DNA of 64,000 nt from Dryocola sp051297175 (GCF_051297175.1 NZ_JBINNY010000001.1:1984001-2048000), one strand, 5' to 3'. Positions 35,646 through 45,160 are shown, numbered from the stretch's first letter. Notes: generated by a model from the sequence alone, not told the origin. Numbers and translations are program-made.

Positions 35646-35913
35646 TGAGTAACCTCGTTACGGTGTTGCCACGGTTCGCCGCAAGCGTGCTGGCGGTGGC
35701 AAGTTTGTTACGTAAATCCACCTGCGCACGCTCGTTACGCTGCCGGATCTGTTCCGCAACGCCGAGCTGGTTACGCAGCATGGTTATCTGGGTTTTCTGC
35801 TCACCGGCAACGCGGCTGGCTTTTTCAAACGAGCGGGCGATCGTGGCGTTCTCGCGCTTCATCCACACCAGACCGGCGAGCGCTAGCAGCAACAGAATAA
35901 TCAGCGTTTTCAT
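35488..35913 (-). CDS. lysB: LysB, Rz-like inner-membrane spanin subunit
   Basis: Type II membrane spanin, 141 aa, with an N-terminal helix (LIILLLLALAGLVWM, residues 3-18) and a long coiled coil (EKASRVAGEQKTQITMLRNQ). It overlaps the endolysin gene end by 4 nt and contains the start of lysC. P2 lysB is also 141 aa. Confidence 0.92.
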   Translation of the reverse strand: MKTLIILLLLALAGLVWMKRENATIARSFEKASRVAGEQKTQITMLRNQLGVAEQIRQRNERAQVDLRNKLATASTLAANRGNTVTRLLNENKALRDWYESDLPDDIIRLHTRPAFDTTAGYLQWLSEGGAVPDTGKPAPH

Positions 35914-36419
35914 TTAACCCCCCTGAGGCAGTAAGCACGCTCCCGCGCGCGGCGGTTTTCCAGCCCGGTATTTTTCTGGCCGTTGACGTACACCCAGCGC
36001 GGGAGCTGCCCGCACGCCTGCGCCCACTGCTGGCGCTTGATAAACGAGACCAGCGTCGAGCGACAGGCGGCACCGGTGCCGACGTTAAAGGCAAAGCTCA
36101 CCACCGCGTCATAGACCGGCTGCGGCATGGCAACCGGCACGCAGACAGCAAGACGGCGCTCCACGTTCAGCACGTCGGCCACCAGGTTCCCGGCCGCCTG
36201 CCGCTCGGTGATATCGCCTGTCGGGGTGACGCCTGCGGTATGGCCGATGCCGGACGTCCACACACCGGCGCTGCACTGGTACGGGCGCAGGCGGCACCCC
36301 TCAAGGTCAGCAATCAGCGCCAGCCCGTCGGGGGAGGTTTTCAGCAGCCGGAAGTCAGGCACCAGGACGGCCAGGGCCAGCACCGCGGCCACGCTGCAAC
36401 GCTTAACGACTGAGGCCAC
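35910..36419 (-). CDS. SAR endolysin (GH24 lysozyme)
   Basis: Peptidoglycan-cutting lysozyme, 169 aa. It has E40-x8-C49-x5-T55 in place of the T4 E-D-T triad, the form seen in P21/P1 SAR endolysins. A weak hydrophobic N-terminal SAR helix (residues 8-22) would tether it to the membrane until the holin acts. P2 itself has an unrelated gpK here. It overlaps the holin gene by 17 nt. Confidence 0.92.
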   Translation of the reverse strand: MASVVKRCSVAAVLALAVLVPDFRLLKTSPDGLALIADLEGCRLRPYQCSAGVWTSGIGHTAGVTPTGDITERQAAGNLVADVLNVERRLAVCVPVAMPQPVYDAVVSFAFNVGTGAACRSTLVSFIKRQQWAQACGQLPRWVYVNGQKNTGLENRRARERAYCLRGVK

Positions 36420-36624
36420 GCATCACCTCCTTATCCAGTCCCGCCGCCTTCAGCAGCAGCCAGGTTTTACGGCGATACCACCAGTTAACCAGCGCGGTAA
36501 AAATGGCCGCACCGGTGCCGATATACAGCCCCGTCTGCTGGGGCGTCATCGCCCCGAAATACGCCAGCCCGACCGCGAGCCAGTAGGCAAGCCAGGTGCA
36601 CACTTTTTCCATTGTCAGTCCCAT
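36403..36624 (-). CDS. Holin (pinholin-like, two membrane spans)
   Basis: 73-aa protein with two hydrophobic helices (about 10-26 and 31-48) and a basic tail. The size and its pairing with a SAR endolysin suggest a pinholin that depolarises the membrane and releases the SAR endolysin. Two starts (MGLTMEK) are a common holin/antiholin device. It takes the place of P2 gene Y. Confidence 0.87.
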   Translation of the reverse strand: MGLTMEKVCTWLAYWLAVGLAYFGAMTPQQTGLYIGTGAAIFTALVNWWYRRKTWLLLKAAGLDKEVMRGLSR

Positions 36625-36818
36625 AAATTCACCGTTTCCGCCTGGGGAGAAGTTTCCACATCCGGCAGCTCAACGGCGGTGCCGTGGGGCAGCACCTCGC
36701 CGAGTTCCGCCAGTCCGGGATTCGCCAGCAGCACCGCCTCGACCACGCCCTCGGTGCGTCCGTAACGGCGGGCGCAGAGCGCGTCCAGCGTGTCGCCCTG
36801 CAGGGCGATGGCCTTCAT
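36615..36818 (-). CDS. X: Gene X, tail protein with LysM-like fold
   Basis: P2 gpX homologue: MKAIALQGDTLDALCARRYG, 67 aa as in P2, ending PQAETVNLWD. Its ATG shares an A with the stop of L (TGATG). Confidence 0.93.
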   Translation of the reverse strand: MKAIALQGDTLDALCARRYGRTEGVVEAVLLANPGLAELGEVLPHGTAVELPDVETSPQAETVNLWD

Positions 36819-37324
36819 CAGATTTGCCCGATGATGCAGCGGGATTTGTCCTGCAGCCGGGACACCGCCCAGCGCATGTCCCGCCACATCTCATCGATGG
36901 TGCTCTCGATGCTGTCGGCCTTTTTATCCCCCTTAGCGCTCGCATCCACCCCGCGATAGCTCTCGTAAAGCTTTGCGGTGGTCATCGCGGTCACGGCCTG
37001 GAGATAGTAAAAGCAGCGCACGCTTTCGCCGTCGATGGCGTCGGCCGGGACGGCGGCCAGGTGCTCATACCCGAGCGCCATCTGCTCGCGCCGGTAGTCG
37101 CGCAGCTCGGCGTTGGTTTCGGCCATCCCGTCGACGATGGCCGCGCGCAGGCGCACCGGCGTTACCGTGTGCTCAAGGCGCAGCAGCTCGCGAATGCGCA
37201 GCGGCTCCACGTCGGGGAAAAATGCCGTGTTTCTGATAACGGCCTCGGCCACCGGCAGCGGCGGAATAACCACGCCCTGACCGGCCTGCGGGGCTTCGGG
37301 CCTGCTGATAATCACTGTCGTCAT
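36818..37324 (-). CDS. L: Gene L, head completion protein
   Basis: P2 gpL homologue, 168 aa from MTTVIISRPEAPQAGQG (P2 169). It closes filled heads. The C-terminal DMRWAVSRLQDKSRCIIGQI fits the family. Upstream in-frame codons belong to the gap after M. Confidence 0.92.
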   Translation of the reverse strand: MTTVIISRPEAPQAGQGVVIPPLPVAEAVIRNTAFFPDVEPLRIRELLRLEHTVTPVRLRAAIVDGMAETNAELRDYRREQMALGYEHLAAVPADAIDGESVRCFYYLQAVTAMTTAKLYESYRGVDASAKGDKKADSIESTIDEMWRDMRWAVSRLQDKSRCIIGQI

Positions 37325-37416
37325 GACAACCTCAAAATAGGTGGACGGTGGACGCCGGTATTGATGAGGATGAAATCCAGTCTCAACCGGCGTGCCGTCC
37401 GGCGCGGGGCGCATTC

Positions 37417-38169
37417 TTATCCGGTGGTTTTATCCACCTTGCGGGGGCGGCCGCGTTTGCCCGGCGTGGTCACGGGCTTACGGGGGCGCGCTTTTGTCTT
37501 TGGCTTTTTGACCGGCGCGGGCTTCGGCTTAAGGGCGTTTTCAAGGCGCTCGATGTCCTTTTTAACCCCCGCCTGCGCGTCGAGCTGCATCGCCCTGCGA
37601 AGCTGGGTGAGCGCCCCGACCAGCTGACCAAGGTCTCGCTGTACCAGACCGGTGATTTTGTGCAGCTTCGCGCGCACCCTGTCGGGCATATCCGCCCCGG
37701 CGGTGAGCGACTGCGCGGTCAGCAGCAGGCCGACGTCGACCGGCTCCCCGGCGGCGTGGGCGCGCATGGCGGCCAGGGCAACGTCTTCTGCAAGCGTATA
37801 GGGCGTGGTGCGGCGAAAAGCGGCGGGCATGGTGAGGCCATACCGCAGCGCGTAGCGGGCAATCTCCAGCGCACCGGCGATATCACCGGCGTCGAGCTTC
37901 CACAGCATGACGGTCATCACGATGTCATCCTGCGCGCCTTTGCCCTCCGCGAGGACACCGGCGACCCACGGCGCATACGACGGCAGCAGCTCGCGCTTTT
38001 TGTCGGCCTTGCGCTCGATGGAATGAATGTGTTTTAGCGTGCGTTGGTCTGCGGCCAGCTTAACGAGCATCTGCTCGTAGGCGCTTGCGTGGCGCAGCGG
38101 GTTATCGTCCCGCCGCGCGCTGACAATGGCCGAAACCCGCATCATGTGACGCTGGGCGGGACTCGCCAT
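37417..38169 (-). CDS. M: Gene M, small terminase subunit
   Basis: P2 gpM homologue, 250 aa (P2 247), which recognises cos and supports cutting with gpP. MASPAQRHMMRVSAIVSARRDD starts the family sequence. The C-terminus is very rich in Lys/Pro/Arg (about 215-250), likely DNA-binding. It starts 2 nt after the N stop. Confidence 0.92.
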   Translation of the reverse strand: MASPAQRHMMRVSAIVSARRDDNPLRHASAYEQMLVKLAADQRTLKHIHSIERKADKKRELLPSYAPWVAGVLAEGKGAQDDIVMTVMLWKLDAGDIAGALEIARYALRYGLTMPAAFRRTTPYTLAEDVALAAMRAHAAGEPVDVGLLLTAQSLTAGADMPDRVRAKLHKITGLVQRDLGQLVGALTQLRRAMQLDAQAGVKKDIERLENALKPKPAPVKKPKTKARPRKPVTTPGKRGRPRKVDKTTG

Positions 38170-38171
38170 TT

Positions 38172-39344
38172 TTACGCCTCTCCGCTTTCGATTTCGGTCT
38201 CAGCCGTCTGAGTTTCCGGGGCGGTTAATACTTTCAGGGCATTAACCACAGCAGCCGCAAACACATCTGCGCTAGCAGTTTCCGGCGTTTCAGCTTCGTC
38301 CTGCTCCAGAATCTCGATATTTTCAATCAGGCAACCGGCGGCGTAGTCTTCGATAACAAAGTCGACTTTCACCTGCTCATAGTTTTCTACCTGGTCAAGT
38401 TTCGGATTTTCAACGATGTGTCGGCGGTGACCGTTCTCATAGAGATAGATAGAGATGTTATCCAGCGTGGTAATAAAAATACTGTTAGCCGGGAAGAATG
38501 GCGCGCGTACGGCCTGTAGCTGACCGATGGTTTTCTGGCTGATAATCAGCTCACCGGCAAGCTGTTCGCTGTTCGCCTGAAATTTATTAATCATCGGGAA
38601 ATACTTGTCGGTCAGAATACGACGGCCACAAATCACCACCATTTCCGGGTTTTCGCGGTGGATCTCATCAATCAAAGATTCATGCGCATCCATAACCAGC
38701 GCATCGAGGTTGGCGTAATGGCCTCCTTTGGCTTTGGGCCCAATTTTAATGGTGTTTGAAATCACCGCACCGTCGTCATCGGTAACGTTCGACATCACGC
38801 GCTCTGGTGCGTCGTTGCGGTATTTCTGCAACCATCCAATGGCCACATCCTGCAACATGGGGTTTTTAATGCGGTCTGAGGTGGCTGCGCGGGTTACGCC
38901 ATTAAAGCCAATGGTGATGTAATCCAGCGACTGACGTTTAACGATGGCGTTACGAATGCGGATCTGAAAGTCCTGGAAACGCGCCCATAAATCCAGCTTG
39001 TTGTATTTCAGGTGATAGTCAAAATTGACCGGTTTGCAGAAATAGCGGAACGCATCAAGCTTTGCAAAATCAGCGGTCTTACGTTCGACGCCGTTATCGG
39101 TATCCGACGTGCTGGCAATCGTGCCGGTTACATCAATACCGACTTTTTCCTCCGTCAGCTCCTGCACAACAATCATATTGATTTGTTTCAGGAAAGAAGA
39201 TGACTGCTGGATTTTCTCAAAGAGCTTTTGCGTCACCGACGGCTCGACGCTGAATTTTTTGTTCAGGTCTTCAACCTCAACGCCGTTAAGCTCAGCGATG
39301 CGGCTCAGATATTTATTAAACTGAAAGCGGGTTTCTTTACGCAT
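38172..39344 (-). CDS. N: Gene N, major capsid protein
   Basis: HK97-fold capsid protein, processed by gpO. MRKETRFQFNKYLSRIAELNG and DLWARFQDFQIRIRNAIVKRQSLD match P2 N. At 390 aa it is longer than P2 N (357), with a C-terminal Glu/Thr/Ala-rich tail (about 350-390) as the extra part. Confidence 0.95.
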   Translation of the reverse strand: MRKETRFQFNKYLSRIAELNGVEVEDLNKKFSVEPSVTQKLFEKIQQSSSFLKQINMIVVQELTEEKVGIDVTGTIASTSDTDNGVERKTADFAKLDAFRYFCKPVNFDYHLKYNKLDLWARFQDFQIRIRNAIVKRQSLDYITIGFNGVTRAATSDRIKNPMLQDVAIGWLQKYRNDAPERVMSNVTDDDGAVISNTIKIGPKAKGGHYANLDALVMDAHESLIDEIHRENPEMVVICGRRILTDKYFPMINKFQANSEQLAGELIISQKTIGQLQAVRAPFFPANSIFITTLDNISIYLYENGHRRHIVENPKLDQVENYEQVKVDFVIEDYAAGCLIENIEILEQDEAETPETASADVFAAAVVNALKVLTAPETQTAETEIESGEA

Positions 39345-39411
39345 TATTTCTAATTTCCTGTTCTGTAATTAATTGTGCCGGTTCTCTGATATGGCCTGTG
39401 CTGCGGTATTA

Positions 39412-40257
39412 TCAGCAGTCGGTCAGACCCGCCTCGGAACCTTCCCCGCCGGTGCATTTCTGGCGGCGCGAAAATTTCTGGCTTTCGGTTTTATCCAGCG
39501 TGTTTTTGAGTGAGCTAAGCTCGGTCTGACTTTCGCCAATACTGGCCGTCAGGGTTTTTAGAGATTGCTCCACCGCAGCAAGGCGCTGTTCTGCGGCTTC
39601 GTGGTTGGCCTGCACCTGTTCGGTGACGACCGTCACCGCCTCATGCACGTCGTTAAAACGCGCGTCGTCGTCGGCCTGCCTGCGGCTGAAAATGCCTTTT
39701 ACCTTATCGGCGAGCGCCGTAAACACGGTGTCCGGCTGGTCTTCAAACTCCAGCACGGCAAGGGTGGCAACGGAGAACAAATCTTCCGGGCGCTCCTTGC
39801 GACCGGCGAGCGGGTTGGCGGTGGCGCGGGAGCAGAATTCCAGGTATTCGGTGCCGAGACTTGCCGGATCGTCGGTGACGGCCAGGCCCGTCAGGTAGCA
39901 CTTGCCGGAGTTGGAGAAGTTCGGGCGGATCTCCATGGAGGTGTAAACTTTCTGTAGCGCCTTGTTCATTGCGACCAGCTCGTCGGAGGGCGTGATTTTG
40001 GCGAACAAAGCCAGCTTGCCGTTCAGGGCGGAATCATCGTCGATTTTTTCCGCTTTTAACTCTACGACGTCGCCATAGCGCTTAAAGGGGCCGTCGGGTA
40101 ACAGGCCCCGGATGTGCTCAAGGTTGATGCGCGCGCCGTAAACGCGGGCGTCGTAGGTGTCGGCCATTTCCTGAATATCCGCGCCGCTGATGACGCGGCC
40201 GTCGCAGGTGTCGCCCTCAACGCCGATGCGGAACCATTTAGAAACTTTCTTTGCCAT
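39412..40257 (-). CDS. O: Gene O, capsid scaffold and protease
   Basis: Serine protease and internal scaffold for procapsid assembly. D19, H48 and S107 occur at the same positions as the P2 gpO triad when translation begins at MAKKVSKWFRIGVEG (281 aa, P2 284). The C-terminal third is a coiled-coil scaffold. It is divergent from P across the capsid/terminase promoter region. Confidence 0.94.
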   Translation of the reverse strand: MAKKVSKWFRIGVEGDTCDGRVISGADIQEMADTYDARVYGARINLEHIRGLLPDGPFKRYGDVVELKAEKIDDDSALNGKLALFAKITPSDELVAMNKALQKVYTSMEIRPNFSNSGKCYLTGLAVTDDPASLGTEYLEFCSRATANPLAGRKERPEDLFSVATLAVLEFEDQPDTVFTALADKVKGIFSRRQADDDARFNDVHEAVTVVTEQVQANHEAAEQRLAAVEQSLKTLTASIGESQTELSSLKNTLDKTESQKFSRRQKCTGGEGSEAGLTDC

Positions 40258-40420
40258 TTCAGGTGTCCTGAGTGGGGAGTGGTAGAGGTGCCCAGTTTCG
40301 CCACTCGCGCCCCGACCATCCACCCGTTGCGGAAGTGCAACCCCTGACACAACAGCACCTTAGCGCGCGGCCCGCCCCGATTCTTTAGCCTTGCCCCGTA
40401 CCCTTTAACGCGAGGCAGGC

Positions 40421-42193
40421 ATGACCATCACCACAGACACCTCCATTCTGAAAGACCCGCGCCGTCAGGCGTCGCTGCTGTACTGGCAGGGATTTTCGGT
40501 GCCGCAGATCGCCGAGATGCTCGGCCAGAAGCGCCCGACGGTGCAGAGCTGGAAGCAGCGCGACGGCTGGGACGGCATCGCGCCCATCACCCGCGTCGAA
40601 AACAGCCTCGAGGCGCGGCTTATCCAGCTCATCACCAAGACCCAAAAGGACGGCGGCGACTTCAAGGAGATTGACCTGCTGGGCCGCCAGATTGAGCGGC
40701 TGGCACGGGTAAACCGCTACGCGCAGACCGGCAACGAGGCCGATCTGAATCCGAAGGTGGCAAACCGCAACAAGGGCGAGCGTAAGAAGCCGAAAAAGAA
40801 CTTTTTCAGCGATGAGGCTATCGAAAAGCTGGAAGAGATTTTCTTCACGGAGTCCTTCGACTATCAGCTCGGCTGGCATAAAGCGGGGCTTGAGCACCGT
40901 ATCCGCAACATCCTTAAATCCCGCCAGATTGGCGCGACGTTTTACTTCTCCCGCGAGTCGCTCCTGCGCGCCCTGAGAACCGGCCATAACCAGATTTTCC
41001 TGTCGGCCAGCAAGACGCAGGCGTACGTGTTCCGGGAGTACATCATCCAGTTTGCGCGCCTGGTCGACGTTGACCTGACCGGCGACCCGATCGTCATCGG
41101 CAACAACGGCGCAAAGCTGATTTTCCTCGGCACCAACTCCAACACCGCGCAGAGCCATAACGGCGACCTGCTGGTCGATGAGATTTTCTGGATCCCCAAC
41201 TTCCAGAAGCTGCGCAAGGTCGCCAGCGGCATGGCCTCGCAGCAGCACCTGCGCTCCACGTACTTCTCCACCCCGTCGACGCTGGCCCACGGCGCTTATC
41301 CGTTCTGGTCTGGCGAGCTGTTCAACAAGGGCCGGTCGGACAAAAGCGAGTGCGTGGATCTGGATATCAGCCACGCGGCGTTAAAAAACGGCATGGCCTG
41401 CGCTGACGGGCAGTGGCGGCAGATTGTCACCATCGAGGACGCGCTCGCCGGGGGCTGCGACCTGTTTAACCTGGACACGCTGAAACGCGAAAACAGCGCC
41501 GAGGACTTCCGCAATTTATTCATGTGCGAGTTCGTCGACGATAAGGCTTCGGTATTCCCGTTCGAGGAATTACAGCGCTGCATGGTCGACAGCATGGAAG
41601 CCTGGGCCGACGACTGGCAGCCGTTCGCGACGCGCCCGTTTGGCTATCGCCCGGTGTGGATCGGTTACGACCCGTCACACACCGGCGACAGCGCCGGGTG
41701 CGTGGTGCTGGCGCCGCCGGTGGTCTCCGGCGGCAGGTTCCGCATTCTGGAGCGCCACCAGTGGAAGGGCATGGATTTTGCCACCCAGGCGGAGTCCATC
41801 AAAAAGCTCACCGAAAAATACCACGTCGAATACATCGGCATCGATGCGACCGGCATCGGCCAGGGCGTGTACCAGCTCGTGCGCGCGTTCTGGCCCGCCG
41901 CGCGGGAAATCCGCTACAGCCCGGAGGTGAAAACCGCGATGGTGCTGAAAGCCAAAGACACCATTGCGCGCGGCTGCCTGGAGTACGACGTCAGCTACAC
42001 CGACGTGACCGCCTCGTTTATGGCTATCCGCAAGACCATGACCAGCAGCGGGCGCAGCGCCACCTACGACGCCAGCCGCAGCGAGGAGGCCAGCCACGCG
42101 GATATCGCCTGGGCCACCATGCACGCCCTGTTAAATGAGCCGTTGACCGCAGGCAGCGGCCAGGCATCCACCTCAATTCTGGAGTTCAACTGA
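40421..42193 (+). CDS. P: Gene P, large terminase ATPase/nuclease
   Basis: Packaging motor and cos endonuclease partner, exactly 590 aa as in P2. A terminase-type Walker A (KSRQIGATFYFS, about residue 168) and Walker B (DLLVDEIFW) precede the RNase H-like nuclease motifs (YDPSHTGDSAG, GIDATGIGQG). An N-terminal HTH (SVPQIAEMLGQKRPTVQSWKQR) is visible. The end overlaps the start of Q (TGATG). Confidence 0.96.
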   Translation: MTITTDTSILKDPRRQASLLYWQGFSVPQIAEMLGQKRPTVQSWKQRDGWDGIAPITRVENSLEARLIQLITKTQKDGGDFKEIDLLGRQIERLARVNRYAQTGNEADLNPKVANRNKGERKKPKKNFFSDEAIEKLEEIFFTESFDYQLGWHKAGLEHRIRNILKSRQIGATFYFSRESLLRALRTGHNQIFLSASKTQAYVFREYIIQFARLVDVDLTGDPIVIGNNGAKLIFLGTNSNTAQSHNGDLLVDEIFWIPNFQKLRKVASGMASQQHLRSTYFSTPSTLAHGAYPFWSGELFNKGRSDKSECVDLDISHAALKNGMACADGQWRQIVTIEDALAGGCDLFNLDTLKRENSAEDFRNLFMCEFVDDKASVFPFEELQRCMVDSMEAWADDWQPFATRPFGYRPVWIGYDPSHTGDSAGCVVLAPPVVSGGRFRILERHQWKGMDFATQAESIKKLTEKYHVEYIGIDATGIGQGVYQLVRAFWPAAREIRYSPEVKTAMVLKAKDTIARGCLEYDVSYTDVTASFMAIRKTMTSSGRSATYDASRSEEASHADIAWATMHALLNEPLTAGSGQASTSILEFN

Positions 42194-43215
42194 TGGCTAA
42201 AAAGCGCAAATTACCCCAAAGCAAAACGGCACCGGCAGCGACGCAAAAAATGGAGGCGTTTACCTTCGGGGAGCCGTCGCCGGTGCTCGACCGCCGCGAC
42301 ATTCTGGACTACACCGAATGCGTCGGTAACGGCAAATGGTTTGAGCCGCCGGTGAGCTTTACCGGCCTTGCTAAAACGCTGCGCGCCGCCGTTCACCACA
42401 GCTCGCCGATTTACGTGAAGCGCAATATCCTCGCCTCGACGTTTATCCCGCACCCGCTGCTTTCCCAGCAGGATTTCAGCCGCTTCGCGCTCGATTTTCT
42501 GGTATTCGGCAATGCGTTTTTAGAAAAGCGCATGAGCGTCACCGGCAAGCTGTTAAGGCTGGAAACCTCACCGGCCAAGTACACCCGCAGGGGCACAAGC
42601 GAGGGCGTGTACTGGTTCGTGCAGTCGTTCGTCACCCCGCACGCGTTCGCGCCGGGTTCGGTGTTCCACCTGCTGGAGCCGGATATCAACCAGGAGCTGT
42701 ACGGCCTGCCGGAATACCTGAGCGCGCTTAACTCGGCCTGGCTGAACGAGTCGGCGACGCTGTTCCGCCGCAAGTACTACCAAAACGGCGCGCACGCGGG
42801 TTACATCATGTACGTGACCGACGCGGCGCAGAGCAGTACCGACGTGGAGTCACTGCGCGAGGCGATGCGCAGCTCAAAGGGGCTGGGGAATTTTAAAAAC
42901 CTGTTTTTCTACGCGCCGAACGGCAAGCCGGACGGGATTAAAATCGTGCCGCTCAGCGAGGTGGCGACCAAAGACGATTTCTTTAACATCAAGAAGGCGA
43001 GCGCCGAGGATTTAATGAGCGCGCACCGCGTGCCGCCCCAGATGATGGGGGTTATTCCCAATAATACCGGCGGCTTTGGTGACGTGGTGAAGGCGGCGCA
43101 GGTGTTCGTGCGTAACGAGCTGACGCCGCTGCAGGAAAGGATTAAGGAGGTTAACGAGTGGATAGGGGATGAGGTGATCCGGTTCAAGAATTATTCTTTG
43201 GGGTTAAGTAGCTAG
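42193..43215 (+). CDS. Q: Gene Q, portal protein
   Basis: Portal vertex protein, 340 aa (P2 344). TFGEPSPVLDRRDILDY and HRVPPQMMGVIPNNTGGFGD are family motifs. It is translationally coupled to P. It is followed by an AT-rich accessory gene on the opposite strand. Confidence 0.95.
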   Translation: MAKKRKLPQSKTAPAATQKMEAFTFGEPSPVLDRRDILDYTECVGNGKWFEPPVSFTGLAKTLRAAVHHSSPIYVKRNILASTFIPHPLLSQQDFSRFALDFLVFGNAFLEKRMSVTGKLLRLETSPAKYTRRGTSEGVYWFVQSFVTPHAFAPGSVFHLLEPDINQELYGLPEYLSALNSAWLNESATLFRRKYYQNGAHAGYIMYVTDAAQSSTDVESLREAMRSSKGLGNFKNLFFYAPNGKPDGIKIVPLSEVATKDDFFNIKKASAEDLMSAHRVPPQMMGVIPNNTGGFGDVVKAAQVFVRNELTPLQERIKEVNEWIGDEVIRFKNYSLGLSS

Positions 43216-43290
43216 AATTTAAAATTGGTTTCAATGAGGGATATTCTAGTAAATTACTTTGTCTATCCCTCGTTGGTTAGGTTGGAAACA

Positions 43291-44358
43291 TCAAGTCGTA
43301 AAATAAAAATTGAAAATGACATTTCCAATAATACCGCATACTACGGAGGTTAGTATGCTGCCAAAAAATAAAAGCATGCTTTTATTTAGATTCTCTTTAT
43401 ATATGTCATATTCATTTCTGGATTTATCTGTAAGCAGGATCCAACTTTGTAATTTTGATTCCCCGTTGCTGGAAATCCAAGTTCCTGCAACTATTGAAAT
43501 GACTGATGCTATTACCAGGAAAAAAACCAAAGCCAAAACGTATCGAGGCCACGCACCAGTGGACGCAAGCGATAGCAAAAAGTCTATTTTTTGAGACATA
43601 ATTACATCACTACCTCCTTGTGTTAATTTATCCACAGCATCTTGATATTTAGCGACGAATTTTGATGTGGAAATAATGCCACCTGCGACAAACCCAGCGA
43701 ATAATAGACAACCTGAGACTAACCCTATTGACTCATGGTTTTTGTATATAAAGTGATTGTAGCTTTTCTTGCTGTCAATGAAGTTAGACAGTTGTGTACT
43801 TATCAATGATTCCATATCTACCCCCCATGACCGTTCTGTGTGCATGATGTTTATCAACATTAGATTGTCTGCAGTGATGAATTTTCTATTTAATCCAATG
43901 TTACTCTGATAGCGATATCTATAATCAGAGCGTCCAAAAGAAACATTTATTTGTTGTTTTTCGGGGGCACCCTTGTTTTTAAAGGATATCAAATAAACCC
44001 AAGATAGTTCAAGCGAGGTGCAAATTACTTTTTTTATTTCTAGGTAATTTGAAAATTCTTCAATAGTATTTATCTGAACCGTTGAGTTATCATCAAAAAA
44101 CATCTTAGCGGTGAATTGAATAAATGATGATTCGTTTTGTTGATTTATTCTTTGATGAATCAGGTGATGGAGGCAAATTACATCTTCCTTATCTAATCTG
44201 AAACTCCCCGGGATGATCTTATCTATAACTTGAGGTTTTCCAAGTAATTTAGATATAAAACTCCCGAAAGAGGCTGGTTCACATGGAAGCATAACACCGT
44301 AAGCATTGCTGTTACCATTTTCATTGATTATCAACTCAATGTTACTCTTATCAGACAT
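43291..44358 (-). CDS. AT-rich accessory membrane protein of unknown function
   Basis: Not recognised. It has 355 residues: a soluble N-terminal region (1-205) without clear motifs, then three hydrophobic helices (about 211-231, 272-294, 327-351). The ribosome site aaggag is good. Base use is visibly AT-rich compared with Q and M. It lies between portal gene Q and cos, close to where P2 carries old and tin on the other side of cos. A superinfection-exclusion or defence role is plausible but not shown by the sequence. Confidence 0.75.
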   Translation of the reverse strand: MSDKSNIELIINENGNSNAYGVMLPCEPASFGSFISKLLGKPQVIDKIIPGSFRLDKEDVICLHHLIHQRINQQNESSFIQFTAKMFFDDNSTVQINTIEEFSNYLEIKKVICTSLELSWVYLISFKNKGAPEKQQINVSFGRSDYRYRYQSNIGLNRKFITADNLMLINIMHTERSWGVDMESLISTQLSNFIDSKKSYNHFIYKNHESIGLVSGCLLFAGFVAGGIISTSKFVAKYQDAVDKLTQGGSDVIMSQKIDFLLSLASTGAWPRYVLALVFFLVIASVISIVAGTWISSNGESKLQSWILLTDKSRNEYDIYKENLNKSMLLFFGSILTSVVCGIIGNVIFNFYFTT

Positions 44359-44674
44359 GATTTACTCCTTGATTTTTTTGATTTATTTAACATTTCTGGA
44401 TAAATAAATCTAGAGGTTTAATAAAGAGCTATGTCGCGCAATGCTATCCCCGCCACGCCTGCCCGCTTCATGGGGCGGTTTTAATGCAGGTGCATTGTCT
44501 TGCTTAGGCTAGGGCTGGCCTGCGGGGGAAGGGGGCGGGCGTCACTCTGTGACAAATGCGAAAAGATGCACCTAGGCATGCATGGCAAGAAATGGAAAAA
44601 ATCTCGTTAAATCAGTACGGGCAAAGCGACAAAATACTACCCGCGCGTCCAGCGTATTAATGTTGGGAGAACCG
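44359..44674. other. Non-coding region with the cos site
   Basis: No gene is seen here. The stretch begins AT-rich (end of the accessory segment) and becomes GC-rich from about 44435 where the cos site starts. The GC-rich part has several short inverted repeats (for example tgcaggtgca) that may be terminase-binding elements. Confidence 0.6.
44441..44459 (-). other. cos: cos site, 186 type
   Basis: On the minus strand ggcgtggcggggatagcat differs by one base from the 19-nt cohesive end I recall for phage 186 (GGCGTGGCGGGGAAAGCAT) and resembles that of P2. It lies between the replication genes and Q, the expected place. Confidence 0.8.
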
Positions 44675-44932
44675 CTAGAAAAGCGTGAAATCATCGTCGA
44701 ATTCAAGATGCCTTTTCTCGACTCGTTCGACGACCAATAAGTACTGGATCCCTTCCAAAAGTGACACTGGCCGTTCTATCCCAAAGAGAAAAAATCCGTC
44801 GCAGGTTCGGCCTAACCAGTAGCCTCCGCCACACTCTTTTGGTCTCTGGAAAAAGACCCAGCCGTCAGGCACATAAAAGTCCAGCGTCTGACCGCGGTAA
44901 ACTATTTGATACTTGTCAAAGCGCTCGCTCAT
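44675..44932 (-). CDS. Second gene of the SOS operon, unknown 85-aa protein
   Basis: Not recognised by sequence. It has 85 residues with a Tyr/Phe/Gly-rich centre (GGGYWLGRTCDGFFLFG) and an acidic end. A strong ggagg site precedes the ATG. It lies 25 nt after the first gene of a LexA-controlled operon and next to cos, where phage 186 has its SOS-induced antirepressor tum. An induction role is inferred from position only. Confidence 0.7.
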   Translation of the reverse strand: MSERFDKYQIVYRGQTLDFYVPDGWVFFQRPKECGGGYWLGRTCDGFFLFGIERPVSLLEGIQYLLVVERVEKRHLEFDDDFTLF

Positions 44933-44957
44933 AGCTGGACCTCCGTCGTTCTAATCA

Positions 44958-45140
44958 CTATTCAATGTCATAAAAAATCTCGTCATCCGCTTCCTGGATT
45001 TCGCTGTGTACCAGGTCCGCGATGAGGGTCAAAGCTAGCTTCAGGTCGGCTGGTTTGCAGTTAGCGATGAGAGATACCTCAGCAATGAATTGCACGCAGG
45101 CTAATTTATGTTGGGTACGGCTATTTTGTTCCATTAGCAC
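44958..45140 (-). CDS. First gene of the SOS operon, unknown 60-aa protein
   Basis: Small acidic-ended protein (MEQNSRTQHKLACVQF ... EADDEIFYDIE) preceded by a near-perfect LexA box. GTG at 45140 has the better-spaced ribosome site (gggga, 6 nt). ATG at 45134 is the alternative. I do not recognise a family. By position and control it could take part in lytic induction, like the 186 tum region. Confidence 0.65.
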   Translation of the reverse strand: MLMEQNSRTQHKLACVQFIAEVSLIANCKPADLKLALTLIADLVHSEIQEADDEIFYDIE

Positions 45141-45160
45141 GAAACTTCCCCTATGAATAA

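Noticed and set aside
21879..44400. CRISPR array or insertion sequence inside the prophage
   Set aside because: No regularly spaced repeats and no transposase frames were seen. The AT-rich inserts contain single cargo genes only.
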